Assembly: GCA_965229765.1 (NCBI GenBank)
Contig: CBDDJT010000003.1
Coordinates: 186,001-250,000, forward strand
Source of the DNA: ASV31 sp965229765
GTDB lineage: Bacteria; Pseudomonadota; Alphaproteobacteria; Rhodobacterales; Rhodobacteraceae
Length of the DNA stretch: 64,000 nucleotides
Direction of reading: 5' to 3'
A model generated the notes under the pieces. It saw only the letters and a program-made list of their open reading frames with translations, was not told the origin of the DNA and made no database searches. The translations under genes were made by a program, and so were the position numbers. Below, one piece after another: positions 41,296 to 49,842 of this stretch (positions are counted from its first letter, which is position 1; every line of letters begins with the position of its first letter).

Positions 41296-42450
41296 ATGAC
41301 CATCGTTCCCGTCACATCGCCAGACCTCGACGCCGCCGAAGTCTCGTGGTTCGCCGCGCTCTGCTCGGACGATTACCGCTTTCTCGGCGTACCCGAAGGC
41401 GACTTGCGGTCGTCCTGGGCGCATTGCTCTTCCATCGTGCGCACCGCCGAGGCGCAGGGCTTTCGCAACATTCTCTGCCCGTCCTCCTACCAGGTGGGTC
41501 AGGACACGCTGTCCTTCGTGGCCGGATGCGCGCCGCTGACCTCGAAGATCAACATGCTGGCCGCCGTCCGCTGCGGCGAGATGCAGCCGATCATGCTGGC
41601 GCGCACCATCGCCACGCTCGACCACATGCTGGAGGGCCGCCTGACGGTCAACATCATCTCGTCGGACTTCCCCGGCGAAAAGGCCGACTCGAGGATCCGC
41701 TACCAGCGCTCGCGCGAGGTGGTCGAGATCCTCAAGCAGGCCTGGACGCAGGACGAGATAAACTATTCCGGAGATGTCTATGATTTCAAAGGCATATGGA
41801 CCGATCCGGCCAAGCCCTACCAGACCGGCGGCCCGCTGCTGTACTTCGGGGGCTACTCGCCCGACGCGCTGGAACTGTGCGGCCAGCACTGCGACGTCTA
41901 CCTGATGTGGCCCGAACCCAAGGACCAGATCGCCGAACGCATGAAGGGCGCCAACGCCGCCGCCGAACGCCACGGCCGCACGCTCGATTACGGCCTGCGC
42001 GTCCACATGGTCGTGCGCGACACAGAGGCCGAGGCCAAGGAATACGCCGAACACCTCGTCTCGAAGCTCGACGACGAGTTCGGCCGCCTGATCCGCGACC
42101 GTGCGCACGACTCGGGCTCGCTCGGCGTCAGCCATCAGGCCCGCGCGCGCGAACTGGCCGACCAGTTCGGCTATGTCGAGCCGCACCTCTGGACCGGCGT
42201 GGGCCGCGCCCGTTCGGGCTGCGGCGCGGCGCTTGTCGGCTCTGTCGATCAGGTGCTGTCGGAAATCGAGGCCTACCAGAAGATGGGCATCCGCGCCTTC
42301 ATCTTCTCGGGTTATCCTCACCTCGACGAATGCCGCATCTTCGGGGAGAAGGTGCTGCCGCACCTCAAGACCTGCTCGCTGCCCCAGGCCTATGGCCGGG
42401 TGCCCGCCGAAACGCCGCAAACCCCGCTCGGGGTAGGAGAGCGCCGCTGA
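41296..42450 (+). CDS. Flavin-dependent sulfonate monooxygenase, SsuD/SmoC-like (LLM class)
   Basis: A 384-residue bacterial-luciferase-fold enzyme using FMNH2 and O2. Full-length similarity in style to SsuD: SSDFPGEKADSRIRYQRSREVVEIL, LLYFGGYSPDALELC, and the residues that bind the sulfonate in SsuD, here Arg235 and His237 (GLRVHMVVRDT) and Arg306 (TGVGRARSGCG). It should cleave a C-S bond, releasing sulfite and an aldehyde. The following aldo-keto reductase and flavin reductase match the SmoC-SmoB-SmoA set that desulfonates sulfoquinovose. Stop overlaps the next start (TGATG). Confidence 0.82.
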   Translation: MTIVPVTSPDLDAAEVSWFAALCSDDYRFLGVPEGDLRSSWAHCSSIVRTAEAQGFRNILCPSSYQVGQDTLSFVAGCAPLTSKINMLAAVRCGEMQPIMLARTIATLDHMLEGRLTVNIISSDFPGEKADSRIRYQRSREVVEILKQAWTQDEINYSGDVYDFKGIWTDPAKPYQTGGPLLYFGGYSPDALELCGQHCDVYLMWPEPKDQIAERMKGANAAAERHGRTLDYGLRVHMVVRDTEAEAKEYAEHLVSKLDDEFGRLIRDRAHDSGSLGVSHQARARELADQFGYVEPHLWTGVGRARSGCGAALVGSVDQVLSEIEAYQKMGIRAFIFSGYPHLDECRIFGEKVLPHLKTCSLPQAYGRVPAETPQTPLGVGERR

Positions 42451-43340
42451 TGGACCGTATCCGCATTTCCGAAGGGCTGGAGTTCAGCCGCATCGTCTAT
42501 GGCATGTGGCGCGTCGGCGACGACGCCGACACCTCGCCCGCCCATGTCCAGGCCAAGATCGAAAGCTGCCTGTCGCAGGGCATCACCACGATGGATCAGG
42601 CCGACATCTACGGCAGCTACACGGCCGAGGCGATCCTTGGCGACGCCCTGCGCGCCGCGCCCGCCCTGCGCGACCGGATAGAGATCGTCACCAAGTGCGA
42701 CATCGTCGCGCCCGCTGGCAAATATGCCGACGCGCGGGTGAAATACTATGACACCTCGGCGGCCCATATCGCGGCCTCGGTCGATGCCTCGCTGGCCAAC
42801 ATGGCCACCGACCGGATCGACCTTCTCCTGATCCACCGCCCGGACCCGCTGATGAACCACGTCGAAACCGGCCGTGCGCTGGATGCCGCCGTGGCCTCGG
42901 GCAAGGTGCGCGCGGTGGGCGTGTCGAACTTCAGGCCATATGACTGGGCGCTGCTGCAATCGGCGATGGACACCCCGCTTGTCACCAACCAGATCGAGCT
43001 TTCGGTGACCGCGCACCAGGGCTTCACCAACGGCGACGTGGCCTTTCACCAGCAGCACGCACACCCGATCATGGCATGGTCGCCCCTGGGCGGCGGCAGC
43101 CTGATGACGAACGACAGCCCGGCGCGCGCCATGCTGGAAACCGTCGCCGCGCGGCTGGGCTCCGACGCCGCCTCGGTCGCGGTGGCCTGGCTATTGGCGC
43201 ATCCCGCCACGGTCCTGCCGGTGATGGGCACCAATTCGCTGGACCGTATCGCGCGTCTTTCGGCCGCCTGCGACCTGACGATCGACCGCCAGACATGGTT
43301 CGAGATCTACACCGCGGCCCTGGGGCACGAGGTGCCGTGA
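42450..43340 (+). CDS. Aldo-keto reductase, YdhF/SmoB-like
   Basis: A 296-residue NADPH-dependent reductase with AKR tetrad Asp49 and Tyr54 (DQADIYG), Lys82 (IVTKCDI) and His129 (LLLIHRPDP). The sequence follows E. coli YdhF (YYDTSAAHIAASVDASLANM, WSPLGGGSL, ALGHEVP end). In the sulfo-SMO pathway an aldo-keto reductase, SmoB, reduces 6-oxo-glucose to glucose after desulfonation. Coupled on both sides by TGATG overlaps with the monooxygenase and flavin reductase genes. Confidence 0.82.
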   Translation: MDRIRISEGLEFSRIVYGMWRVGDDADTSPAHVQAKIESCLSQGITTMDQADIYGSYTAEAILGDALRAAPALRDRIEIVTKCDIVAPAGKYADARVKYYDTSAAHIAASVDASLANMATDRIDLLLIHRPDPLMNHVETGRALDAAVASGKVRAVGVSNFRPYDWALLQSAMDTPLVTNQIELSVTAHQGFTNGDVAFHQQHAHPIMAWSPLGGGSLMTNDSPARAMLETVAARLGSDAASVAVAWLLAHPATVLPVMGTNSLDRIARLSAACDLTIDRQTWFEIYTAALGHEVP

Positions 43341-43363
43341 TGGCCGACGGCGGAAGGGGGATC

Positions 43364-43858
43364 ATGCAAAGCGTCACGCCCGGCCCGGACACCGCCCGCG
43401 ATTTTCGCGACGCGCTTGGCCGCTACACCACCGGCGTCACCGTGGTCACGACCCAAAGCGACATCGGCCCGCTTGGCATCACCGCCAACAGCTTTGCCAG
43501 CGTGTCGCTCGACCCGCCGCTGGTGCTGTGGTCGCCCGCGCGCGCCTCGCGCCGCTTTCCCGCCTTTGCCGAATGCGACACCTTCGCGATCCATGTGCTT
43601 GGCGAGGAACAGGAAAACATCTGCCGCCAGTTCAGCCGCGAAGGCACCGATTTCGGCGGGCTCGACTGGACCACCGGCGACGGCGGCACGCCGCTGATAA
43701 ACGGGTGCCTCGCCCGGTTCGAATGCACCACCGCCGCCCGGCACGACGGCGGCGATCACCTTATCATCGTGGCGCGCGTGACCCGCGCTGCCTGGCGCGG
43801 GGGCGACCCGCTGGTGTTTTCGTCCGGCGCGTACGGACGCTTCACTTCGGCCACCTAG
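43364..43858 (+). CDS. Flavin reductase (NADH:FMN type)
   Basis: A 164-residue flavin reductase-like protein (RDFRDALGRYTTGVTVVTTQ, GITANSFASVSLDPPLVLWSPARAS, FAIHVLGEEQENICRQFSREG). It would supply reduced FMN to the SsuD-like monooxygenase two genes upstream. The ATG at 43364 has a strong GGAAGGGGG site. An alternative ATG at 43340 overlaps the preceding stop and would add eight residues, so the coupling and the better ribosome site may both be used. Confidence 0.85.
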   Translation: MQSVTPGPDTARDFRDALGRYTTGVTVVTTQSDIGPLGITANSFASVSLDPPLVLWSPARASRRFPAFAECDTFAIHVLGEEQENICRQFSREGTDFGGLDWTTGDGGTPLINGCLARFECTTAARHDGGDHLIIVARVTRAAWRGGDPLVFSSGAYGRFTSAT

Positions 43859-43913
43859 GGCCGGACAACTCGGCAAGGCCCGGTCAGAAGGGCCACCGAA
43901 AAGGGAGGGCGCA

Positions 43914-44501
43914 ATGGCGCTTTTACTGGGGCTTCTCGCTCCATTGCAGATGGTGAACGACACCGTGCTGCGGCTGGGCCGCGGTCTGGCGGTCGTGGCC
44001 ATCGGCGCGATGGTCGCCGTCACGCTGGCGCAGGTCTTCATGCGCTATGTCCTCAACAACGCCCTGCCATGGCCCGACGAGGCGGCGCGCTTCTGCATGT
44101 TGTGGATGACCGGTCTTGTCGCGGCCACCTCCTTTCGGCGCGGCGGGTTCGTCGCCATCGACATGCTGGAACGCGCCCTGCCCCGCCCCGCCGCTGCCGC
44201 GCTGTCGCTGTTCCTGCTGATCGTCTCGCTGGCGGTGCTCTGGATCGGCCTGCAACTGGGCTGGAAGCACGTCAATTCGGGCTGGCTCTTTAATTCGTCC
44301 TCGCTGCGCGTGCCGCTCAACCTCATCGGGATGGAGCCGGTGCGCATAAAGCTCGCCTGGATGTTCATGTCGCTCTTTACCGGGATCGTCCTGCTGACAC
44401 TGGTCAACGTGGAACTGATCCTGCGCAACGTGGTGACGCTGCTCGGCGGGGGCGACAGGCTGAAGCCGCTGGCCACCGTCGACATCCCGGAGGCCGAGTG
44501 A
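43914..44501 (+). CDS. TRAP transporter small membrane subunit (DctQ)
   Basis: A 195-residue four-segment membrane protein with the DctQ pattern (FMRYVLNNALPWPDEAARFCMLWMTGLVAATSFRRGG). Forms the membrane complex with the DctM subunit. GGGAGGGC precedes the ATG, 55 bases after the flavin reductase, so the transporter is in the same operon as the monooxygenase genes. Confidence 0.9.
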   Translation: MALLLGLLAPLQMVNDTVLRLGRGLAVVAIGAMVAVTLAQVFMRYVLNNALPWPDEAARFCMLWMTGLVAATSFRRGGFVAIDMLERALPRPAAAALSLFLLIVSLAVLWIGLQLGWKHVNSGWLFNSSSLRVPLNLIGMEPVRIKLAWMFMSLFTGIVLLTLVNVELILRNVVTLLGGGDRLKPLATVDIPEAE

Positions 44502-45976
44502 TGCTGATCTGGTTCCTGCCCGTCTTCCTCGTCTTCCTGATGATCGGCCTGCCGGTCTTTTTCGCGCTTCTCGCCGCGCCGGGCGTCCTGCTTTTCCTCA
44601 ACGGACAGGAACGCGACCTCGCGCTTTTGTACCGCAATCTCTACAACGGCATGGACAGCTTTCCGCTGATGGCGCTGCCGTTCTTCCTGCTGGCCGGAGA
44701 GATCATGAACCGCGGCGGCATCACGCTGCGGCTGGTCGAGTTCAGCCAGGCCATCATGGGACACCTTCGCGGAGGGCTGGCACAGGTCAACATCCTGTCG
44801 TCCATCCTCTTCGCCGGTCTCTCGGGGTCGGCCGTGGCCGACACCTCGGCGCTGGGCTCTACCCTGATCCCCGCGATGGAAAAACAGGGCTACACCCGCC
44901 GCTTTGCCGCGGCGATCACCGCCGCCTCGTCCGTCATCGGCCCGATCATCCCGCCCTCGGGCATCATGATCATCTATGCCTATGTGATGGGGGAAAGCGT
45001 CGCCGCGCTGTTTCTTGCGGGCATCGTGCCGGGGCTCATGGTGGGCATCGGCCTCATGCTGATGGTCCGTTTCATGGCCGACCGCTACGACCTGCCAAAG
45101 GCGGCGCGCATCGTCACCAAGGGCGCCACCATCGACCCGGTGGAACACTGGGTCAGCTTCGTGCTCCTGCGGCTGAACTTCGGCGGCCTGATGTACCTGA
45201 TCGCGGGCGCCCTTGCCCCCGTTGCATCGCTTCCGGACTGGGCCGTCTTCGGCTTCTTCCTGATCGTCGCGCATGTCATCCTGATGGCATGGCGCCGCCG
45301 GGCCGACCCGGATTTCCGCATCGCCTGCAAGAAGGCCGTCGCGCCGCTGCAAACGCCGATCATCATCCTTGGCGGCATCCTCGTGGGCGTCTTCACCCCC
45401 ACCGAGGCCGCGGCCATCGCGGTGGCCTACGCGCTTCTGGTGTCCTTCCTGGTGCTGCGCTCGATGCAGCTGTCGGACCTGCTCGACGTGATGAAGCGCT
45501 CTGCCATCGCATCCGCCACGGTCCTGCTGCTGGTCGGCGCCGCCGTCAGCTTCAAGACCGTCGTATCGCTGTCGCACGCGCCCGAGATCCTGGCAGAGTT
45601 CATCCTTGGCCTGTCGGAAAACCCGCTGGTGCTGCTGTTTCTCATCAACATCCTGCTTTTCGTGGTGGGCATGTTCCTGGACGCGGGCCCGGCCATCATC
45701 ATCCTCGGGCCCATTCTCGGCCCGATCTTCGTGGACCTGGGCGTGCACCCCGTCCACTTCGCCATCATCATGAGCGTGAACCTCACCGTGGGGCTTGCGA
45801 CACCGCCAATGGGGCTGGTGCTGTTTGTCGCCTCATCGGTATCGGGCGAAAGGGTGGAAAGCATCTCGCGCGCCATCCTGCCCTTCCTCGCGATCGAGGT
45901 CGTGGTGATCTTCCTGATCACCTTCGTGCCCGCGCTTTCCATGACCATTCCGCGCCTGACCGGCTTCATCAACTGA
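44501..45976 (+). CDS. TRAP transporter large membrane subunit (DctM)
   Basis: A 491-residue, roughly twelve-segment permease of the TRAP DctM family (MALPFFLLAGEIMNRGGIT, LSGSAVADTSALGSTLIPAM, IGPIIPPSGIMIIYAY). The ATG at 44501 overlaps the DctQ stop (TGATG). A GTG three bases earlier is a less likely start. Confidence 0.92.
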   Translation: MLIWFLPVFLVFLMIGLPVFFALLAAPGVLLFLNGQERDLALLYRNLYNGMDSFPLMALPFFLLAGEIMNRGGITLRLVEFSQAIMGHLRGGLAQVNILSSILFAGLSGSAVADTSALGSTLIPAMEKQGYTRRFAAAITAASSVIGPIIPPSGIMIIYAYVMGESVAALFLAGIVPGLMVGIGLMLMVRFMADRYDLPKAARIVTKGATIDPVEHWVSFVLLRLNFGGLMYLIAGALAPVASLPDWAVFGFFLIVAHVILMAWRRRADPDFRIACKKAVAPLQTPIIILGGILVGVFTPTEAAAIAVAYALLVSFLVLRSMQLSDLLDVMKRSAIASATVLLLVGAAVSFKTVVSLSHAPEILAEFILGLSENPLVLLFLINILLFVVGMFLDAGPAIIILGPILGPIFVDLGVHPVHFAIIMSVNLTVGLATPPMGLVLFVASSVSGERVESISRAILPFLAIEVVVIFLITFVPALSMTIPRLTGFIN

Positions 45977-46036
45977 CAGGCGCCCAAACACGACCCAAAC
46001 CAACCGAGCTGACGAACTAGTAAAGGGAGGCATACC

Positions 46037-47101
46037 ATGCTGAAGTCACTCACGAAATCGCTGCTTGTAGCGGCGATGGTCACCGGCACCGCCGGGGCCG
46101 CAGTCGCGCAGGAGTTCACCCTGCGCGCCACCGCCAACTCGAACGAGAACGATGAGGACTACGACGGTCTCGTCGTGTTCAAGAACTTTGTCGAGCAGGC
46201 CTCGAACGGCGCGATCGCCGTCGAAATGTTCATCGGCACCCAGCTTTGCGCCAACGGCACCGAATGCATGCAGGGCATCGCCGATGGCACCATCGACATC
46301 TACATCTCGACCTCGGGCGGCACCGCGGGCCTGTTCCCCTTCGTGCAGGTGCTCGACCTGCCCTACCTGATGGCCGATGACCGCGTGGCGGAAATGGTTC
46401 TGGCCAACGGCTCGACCTTCACCACCACGATGCAGGACATGGTGCAGGAAACCTCTGGCGGCATGATCCGCCTGATGACCATCGGCAACACCGGCGGCTG
46501 GCGCAACTTCGCCAACACGCAGCGCCGCGTGCAGGGGCCGGGCGACCTCGCCGGGCTGAAGATCCGGACCGTCGTCGCCGACCTGCCGCAGGAACTGGTC
46601 CGCGCCCTTGGCGCCTCGCCGACCCCGATCCCGTGGCCCGAGCTGTTCACCTCGCTGCAGACCGGCGTTGTCGAAGGCTCCAAGAACGGCATCACCGACA
46701 TCATGGGCATGAAGTTCCCCGATGCCGGCCTGCAGTACGTCACGCTTGACGGCCACGCCTACATGGGCGCGCTGTGGTTCATGAACAACGACCGCTTCAT
46801 GTCCATGCCCGACGAGATGAAGCGCGTCGTCGTCGATGGCTTCTACCAGCTGCAGCAGGCCACCTTTGCCTCGCCCAAGCGCAAGTCGATCCAGGCCTAC
46901 CAGGACTTCGCGGCCGGCGGCGGTGACCTCTACGTGCCCACGCCCGATGAAAAGCAGGCGTTCCGCGACGCGGCCGCCCCGGTCTATGACTGGTTCCAGT
47001 CCAACGTCGATGGCGGCGAGCGCATCTTCGAGGCCATGGCCGCAGCCGTGGCCGAGGCCGAGGCGGACCTCGACGCCATCCGCGCCGCGGACATGCAGTA
47101 A
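46037..47101 (+). CDS. TRAP transporter periplasmic binding protein (DctP)
   Basis: A 354-residue secreted binding protein: signal peptide (LLVAAMVTGTAGAAVA), conserved carboxylate/sulfonate-binding arginine in LAGLKIRTVVADLPQEL, and family motif PWPELFTSLQTGVVEGSKN. It lacks the sequence style of ectoine-binding TeaA/UehA. In this operon its ligand is likely the sulfonate or sulfosugar acted on by the monooxygenase. AAAGGGAGG precedes the ATG. Confidence 0.88.
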   Translation: MLKSLTKSLLVAAMVTGTAGAAVAQEFTLRATANSNENDEDYDGLVVFKNFVEQASNGAIAVEMFIGTQLCANGTECMQGIADGTIDIYISTSGGTAGLFPFVQVLDLPYLMADDRVAEMVLANGSTFTTTMQDMVQETSGGMIRLMTIGNTGGWRNFANTQRRVQGPGDLAGLKIRTVVADLPQELVRALGASPTPIPWPELFTSLQTGVVEGSKNGITDIMGMKFPDAGLQYVTLDGHAYMGALWFMNNDRFMSMPDEMKRVVVDGFYQLQQATFASPKRKSIQAYQDFAAGGGDLYVPTPDEKQAFRDAAAPVYDWFQSNVDGGERIFEAMAAAVAEAEADLDAIRAADMQ

Positions 47102-47113
47102 CCGAACCTCCCC

Positions 47114-47139
47114 GGGCGGGGCCCTTCGGGGCCCTGCCC
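47114..47139 (+). terminator. Terminator hairpin after the TRAP operon
   Basis: GGGCGGGGCCC, a TTCG tetraloop and GGGCCCTGCCC form an 11-pair stem (one G-T pair) 13 bases after the DctP stop. A UUCG loop strongly favours a stable intrinsic hairpin, although no T-run follows. Confidence 0.75.
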
Positions 47140-47244
47140 ACCTTGGTCCTTGCCAGGGACAACCCGAACCGCGCCCGGGCGCGGTTCACGGTCCGGACGA
47201 CTCGGGTGCGGCGACAAGTCAGAACGGTTGTGACCCCATGGGGG

Positions 47245-47819
47245 ATGGCCTGTGCTGGGTCGGTCCCGTCCAAGTCCAGAGTTTCCATATTGTCTCTTGC
47301 CCGCCTGCTCCGCCCCGCCCTCCTCATCGCCGCCCTTCTTGCGCCCCTGCAGGCGAAGGCCGTGGTCATCAATGTGAACGGCACGGATTACGACGTGCTG
47401 TTCTACACCAACGGCTTCGACGTTCCCCAGCCCAGCTTCGACGACAACGCGGCGCTCTGACGAACACCGCCACCGCCCCTTGGTGGGGCGATCTCGTGCT
47501 GGCGGGCGATTTCGCGACCGCTTACGAGGCGCAGGCGCCGGCGGGCAGCTTCGATGTTGCCACGGGCCTCGACATCCTGTTCTTCGCCGCCGTTCCCGAC
47601 GTCGGCGGAAACGTCCGCGGGGCCTACGTCAACTCTGTTGGGGAAGTATTCCCATCCAACTTTGTCAGCGAGTCGTTCAACTACACCCAAGTCGTCTACG
47701 CATACGTCCCCGCCGCACTCGCCGTCCCCGAGATCGACGGCAACGCGCTCGCCAAGGCGCTGTTCATCCTGTTCGCGCTCGGCGCGTGGCTGCATACCCG
47801 GCGCAGGCGCCTCGCCTGA
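47245..47819 (+). pseudogene. Frameshifted exported protein with PEP-CTERM-like sorting tail
   Basis: Two reading frames join into one protein. Frame 1 starts at ATG 47245 or TTG 47290 and gives a signal peptide (LLRPALLIAALLAPLQAKA) then VVINVNGTDYDVLFYTNGF, ending at a TGA at 47458. The next frame continues TNTATAPWWGDLVLAGDFATAYEAQ and ends VPEIDGNALAKALFILFALG followed by a basic tail RRRR. That tail (PEIDG, hydrophobic helix, arginines) looks like a PEP-CTERM-type exosortase signal. One inserted base near 47455 restores a single frame, so this is a recent mutation, a sequence error or a frameshift signal. Confidence 0.7.
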
Positions 47820-47967
47820 GCACCAAACAATCCCGTCGCACACCCGCAAACCGTTGACGCTACAGCACCGGTGCTGGCATCCTTGGCGCCACGGTTTCGC
47901 CGCATTTCCCAAGCGATTCCAACGGGAAACAGTCTGTTAACCAAACCGCAGGTTGCGCGGACGGGCT

Positions 47968-48468
47968 CTAGCGGAAGGGATACATCCAGGGTTTGTAATC
48001 GGAGATCAGTTCGTGGGCCTTTTCGATCTCTTCCGCCGTCATTTTCTTGACAACTTCTTCCTGGCTGATCGCGGCATCAGGGTCGCCCCCGATCGCCGAA
48101 AGGGCGTACCACATGTAGGCGCGCACCAGGTCCGGCCCGGGCATCCCGAGCCCCACCTCATAGTACCAGCCGACGCCAGACTGCGCGCCGGCGTGCCCCT
48201 TCATCGCAGAGCGCAGGTACCAGTCGAAGGCGCGGACATAGTCCTGCTCGACCCCCAGGCCCAGGGCGTACATCACGCCGATCAGTTCCTCGGCCTCGGC
48301 ATTGCCGGATCGCGCGGCGGGCCAAAGCTCCTGCATCGCCTCTTCGAAACGGCCCTCTTCCATCATGTCGCGGGCGGGTTCCAGTTCGGCCCGCGCGGGC
48401 GCGGCCAGCGCGGCGCACAGGATCAGCGCCGACGTTATGCCGACGTTGTGCCGACGTTGTGCAGACAT
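47968..48468 (-). CDS. Exported Sel1/TPR-repeat protein
   Basis: A 166-residue protein with a signal peptide (ITSALILCAALAAPARA) and two to three Sel1-like repeats (AEAEELIGVMYALGLGVEQDYVRAFDWYLRSA, AQSGVGWYYEVGLGMPGPDLVRAYMWYALSA). Such proteins scaffold protein contacts in the envelope. The ATG at 48468 lies inside the start region of the divergent peroxidase gene, so the two 5' ends overlap by 21 bases across an 11-bp tandem repeat, which falls within this gene's first codons. Confidence 0.75.
   Translation of the reverse strand: MSAQRRHNVGITSALILCAALAAPARAELEPARDMMEEGRFEEAMQELWPAARSGNAEAEELIGVMYALGLGVEQDYVRAFDWYLRSAMKGHAGAQSGVGWYYEVGLGMPGPDLVRAYMWYALSAIGGDPDAAISQEEVVKKMTAEEIEKAHELISDYKPWMYPFR
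48429..48461. repeat. 11-bp tandem repeat (three units) at overlapping divergent gene starts
   Basis: CCGACGTTATG, CCGACGTTGTG, CCGACGTTGTG in direct succession. Eleven is not a multiple of three, so changing the copy number shifts frames. With three units the Sel1 gene is in frame from its ATG and the peroxidase must use GTG 48448 or TTG 48457. With two units the ATG in the first unit would be in frame with the peroxidase. Confidence 0.85.
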
Positions 48469-49773
48469 GCGGTTCTCGCCCTCCTGATCGCCCCGGCGCC
48501 CGCCCTCGCGGCCGACCTTCCGGCCCCTCTGAGCGACGCCGATTTCATCGAATTCGACCCCGCGCGGGCCGAGATCGGTCAGCTTCTGTTTTACGACAAG
48601 ATCCTGTCGGGAAACAGGAATATCTCTTGCGGAACCTGCCACCATCACGACCACGGGTCCGCCGACGGCCTGTCCCTGGGCATCGGCGAGGGCGGCGAGG
48701 GCGTCGGCCCCGAGCGCACCACCGGCAACGGTCCCTCCAAGATCAGGAAACGCGTCCCCCGAAACGCCCCCGCCCTGTGGAATCTGGCCCATCGCAGCGT
48801 TGATGTGATGTTCCACGATGGCCGCCTAAGTGTCAGTGATCTTTACCAGAATGGCTTCAACAGCCCGGCGCACGAATGGCTGCCGCAGGGGCTAGAGACG
48901 ATCCTGGCCGCCCAGGCCATGTTCCCCGTCACCGCCCAGTTCGAGATGGCCGGCAACCCCGGCGAGAACGACGTGGCGGGCGCGGCCCATGACCGGATAG
49001 ACTATGTCTGGCCGATCCTCGCCAAGCGCGTGCAGGACATTCCCGAATATGCAGAGATGTTCATCGACGCCTATGACCATGTCTACACCCCCGGCGACAT
49101 CACCATGGTCGAGATCGCCAATGCGCTGGCGGCCTTTATCGGCACGGAATTTCGCAACCACGACAGCCCCTTTGACGCCTACCTCGCCGGGGACGACACG
49201 GCCCTCACGCCCCAGCAGGCGCGCGGGATGAAGCTCTTCTACGGCGCCGGCGGATGTGCCGATTGTCACTCCGGCCCGCTGCTGTCTGACCAGTCGTTCC
49301 ATGCGCTGGCGGTGCCCGCCTTCGGCCCCGGCCGCACCCGCCCGTGGGATCCCATCCCGCGCGACCAGGGCCGTGTCGCGGAAAGCGACAGGCTGGAAGA
49401 TGTCTATCGCTTCCGGACCCCGATGCTGAGAAACATCGCACTGACAGGGCCTTACGGCCACAATGGTGCCTTCCCGACGCTGGAGGCGGTGGTGCGCCAC
49501 CACAACGACCCGCTGGAAAGCCTGGCCAGCTGGACGCCTGCCATGGCCAACCTGCCAGAGGCCGCGTGGCTGGCGCCCATCGACTTCGTCATCCGCAAGG
49601 ACCGCGCCGAAATGATGCGCCTGCAACGCGCCATCGACATCGACGCGCGCGCCCTGCCCGGCAGCGACATCGACGACCTTGTGGCCTTCCTGCACGCGCT
49701 GACCGGGAAGACCGCCGAGACGCGCCCGATGGGACGCCCCGAAACGGTGCCAAGCGGCCTTCCTGTCGACTGA
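48448..49773 (+). CDS. Di-heme cytochrome c peroxidase / MauG family protein (second copy)
   Basis: A 441-residue periplasmic protein: signal peptide (VLALLIAPAPALAA), heme motifs CGTCH (ISCGTCHHHDHGS) and CADCH (GGCADCHSGPL), and FRTPMLRNIALTGPYGHNGAF. Same order of motifs and nearly the same opening (LLFYDKILSGNRNISC) as the peroxidase at 6601, so the two are paralogues. The start is uncertain: GTG 48448 fits the signal peptide but has no clear ribosome site, TTG 48457 is possible, and an out-of-frame ATG at 48437 would be used if one 11-bp repeat unit were lost. Confidence 0.82.
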   Translation: MPTLCRHAVLALLIAPAPALAADLPAPLSDADFIEFDPARAEIGQLLFYDKILSGNRNISCGTCHHHDHGSADGLSLGIGEGGEGVGPERTTGNGPSKIRKRVPRNAPALWNLAHRSVDVMFHDGRLSVSDLYQNGFNSPAHEWLPQGLETILAAQAMFPVTAQFEMAGNPGENDVAGAAHDRIDYVWPILAKRVQDIPEYAEMFIDAYDHVYTPGDITMVEIANALAAFIGTEFRNHDSPFDAYLAGDDTALTPQQARGMKLFYGAGGCADCHSGPLLSDQSFHALAVPAFGPGRTRPWDPIPRDQGRVAESDRLEDVYRFRTPMLRNIALTGPYGHNGAFPTLEAVVRHHNDPLESLASWTPAMANLPEAAWLAPIDFVIRKDRAEMMRLQRAIDIDARALPGSDIDDLVAFLHALTGKTAETRPMGRPETVPSGLPVD

Positions 49774-49842
49774 GCGCCGGTCTGGTAAGGGTCCGTTTAC
49801 CGGCATGCCCTACAGGATGTTCCCGAAATCCTTCCCTGCGGA

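Noticed and set aside
46037..47101. TRAP binding protein as an ectoine-binding UehA/TeaA
   Set aside because: The doe-like genes are a few kilobases away, but the protein does not resemble TeaA/UehA in its ligand region and it is in the monooxygenase operon.
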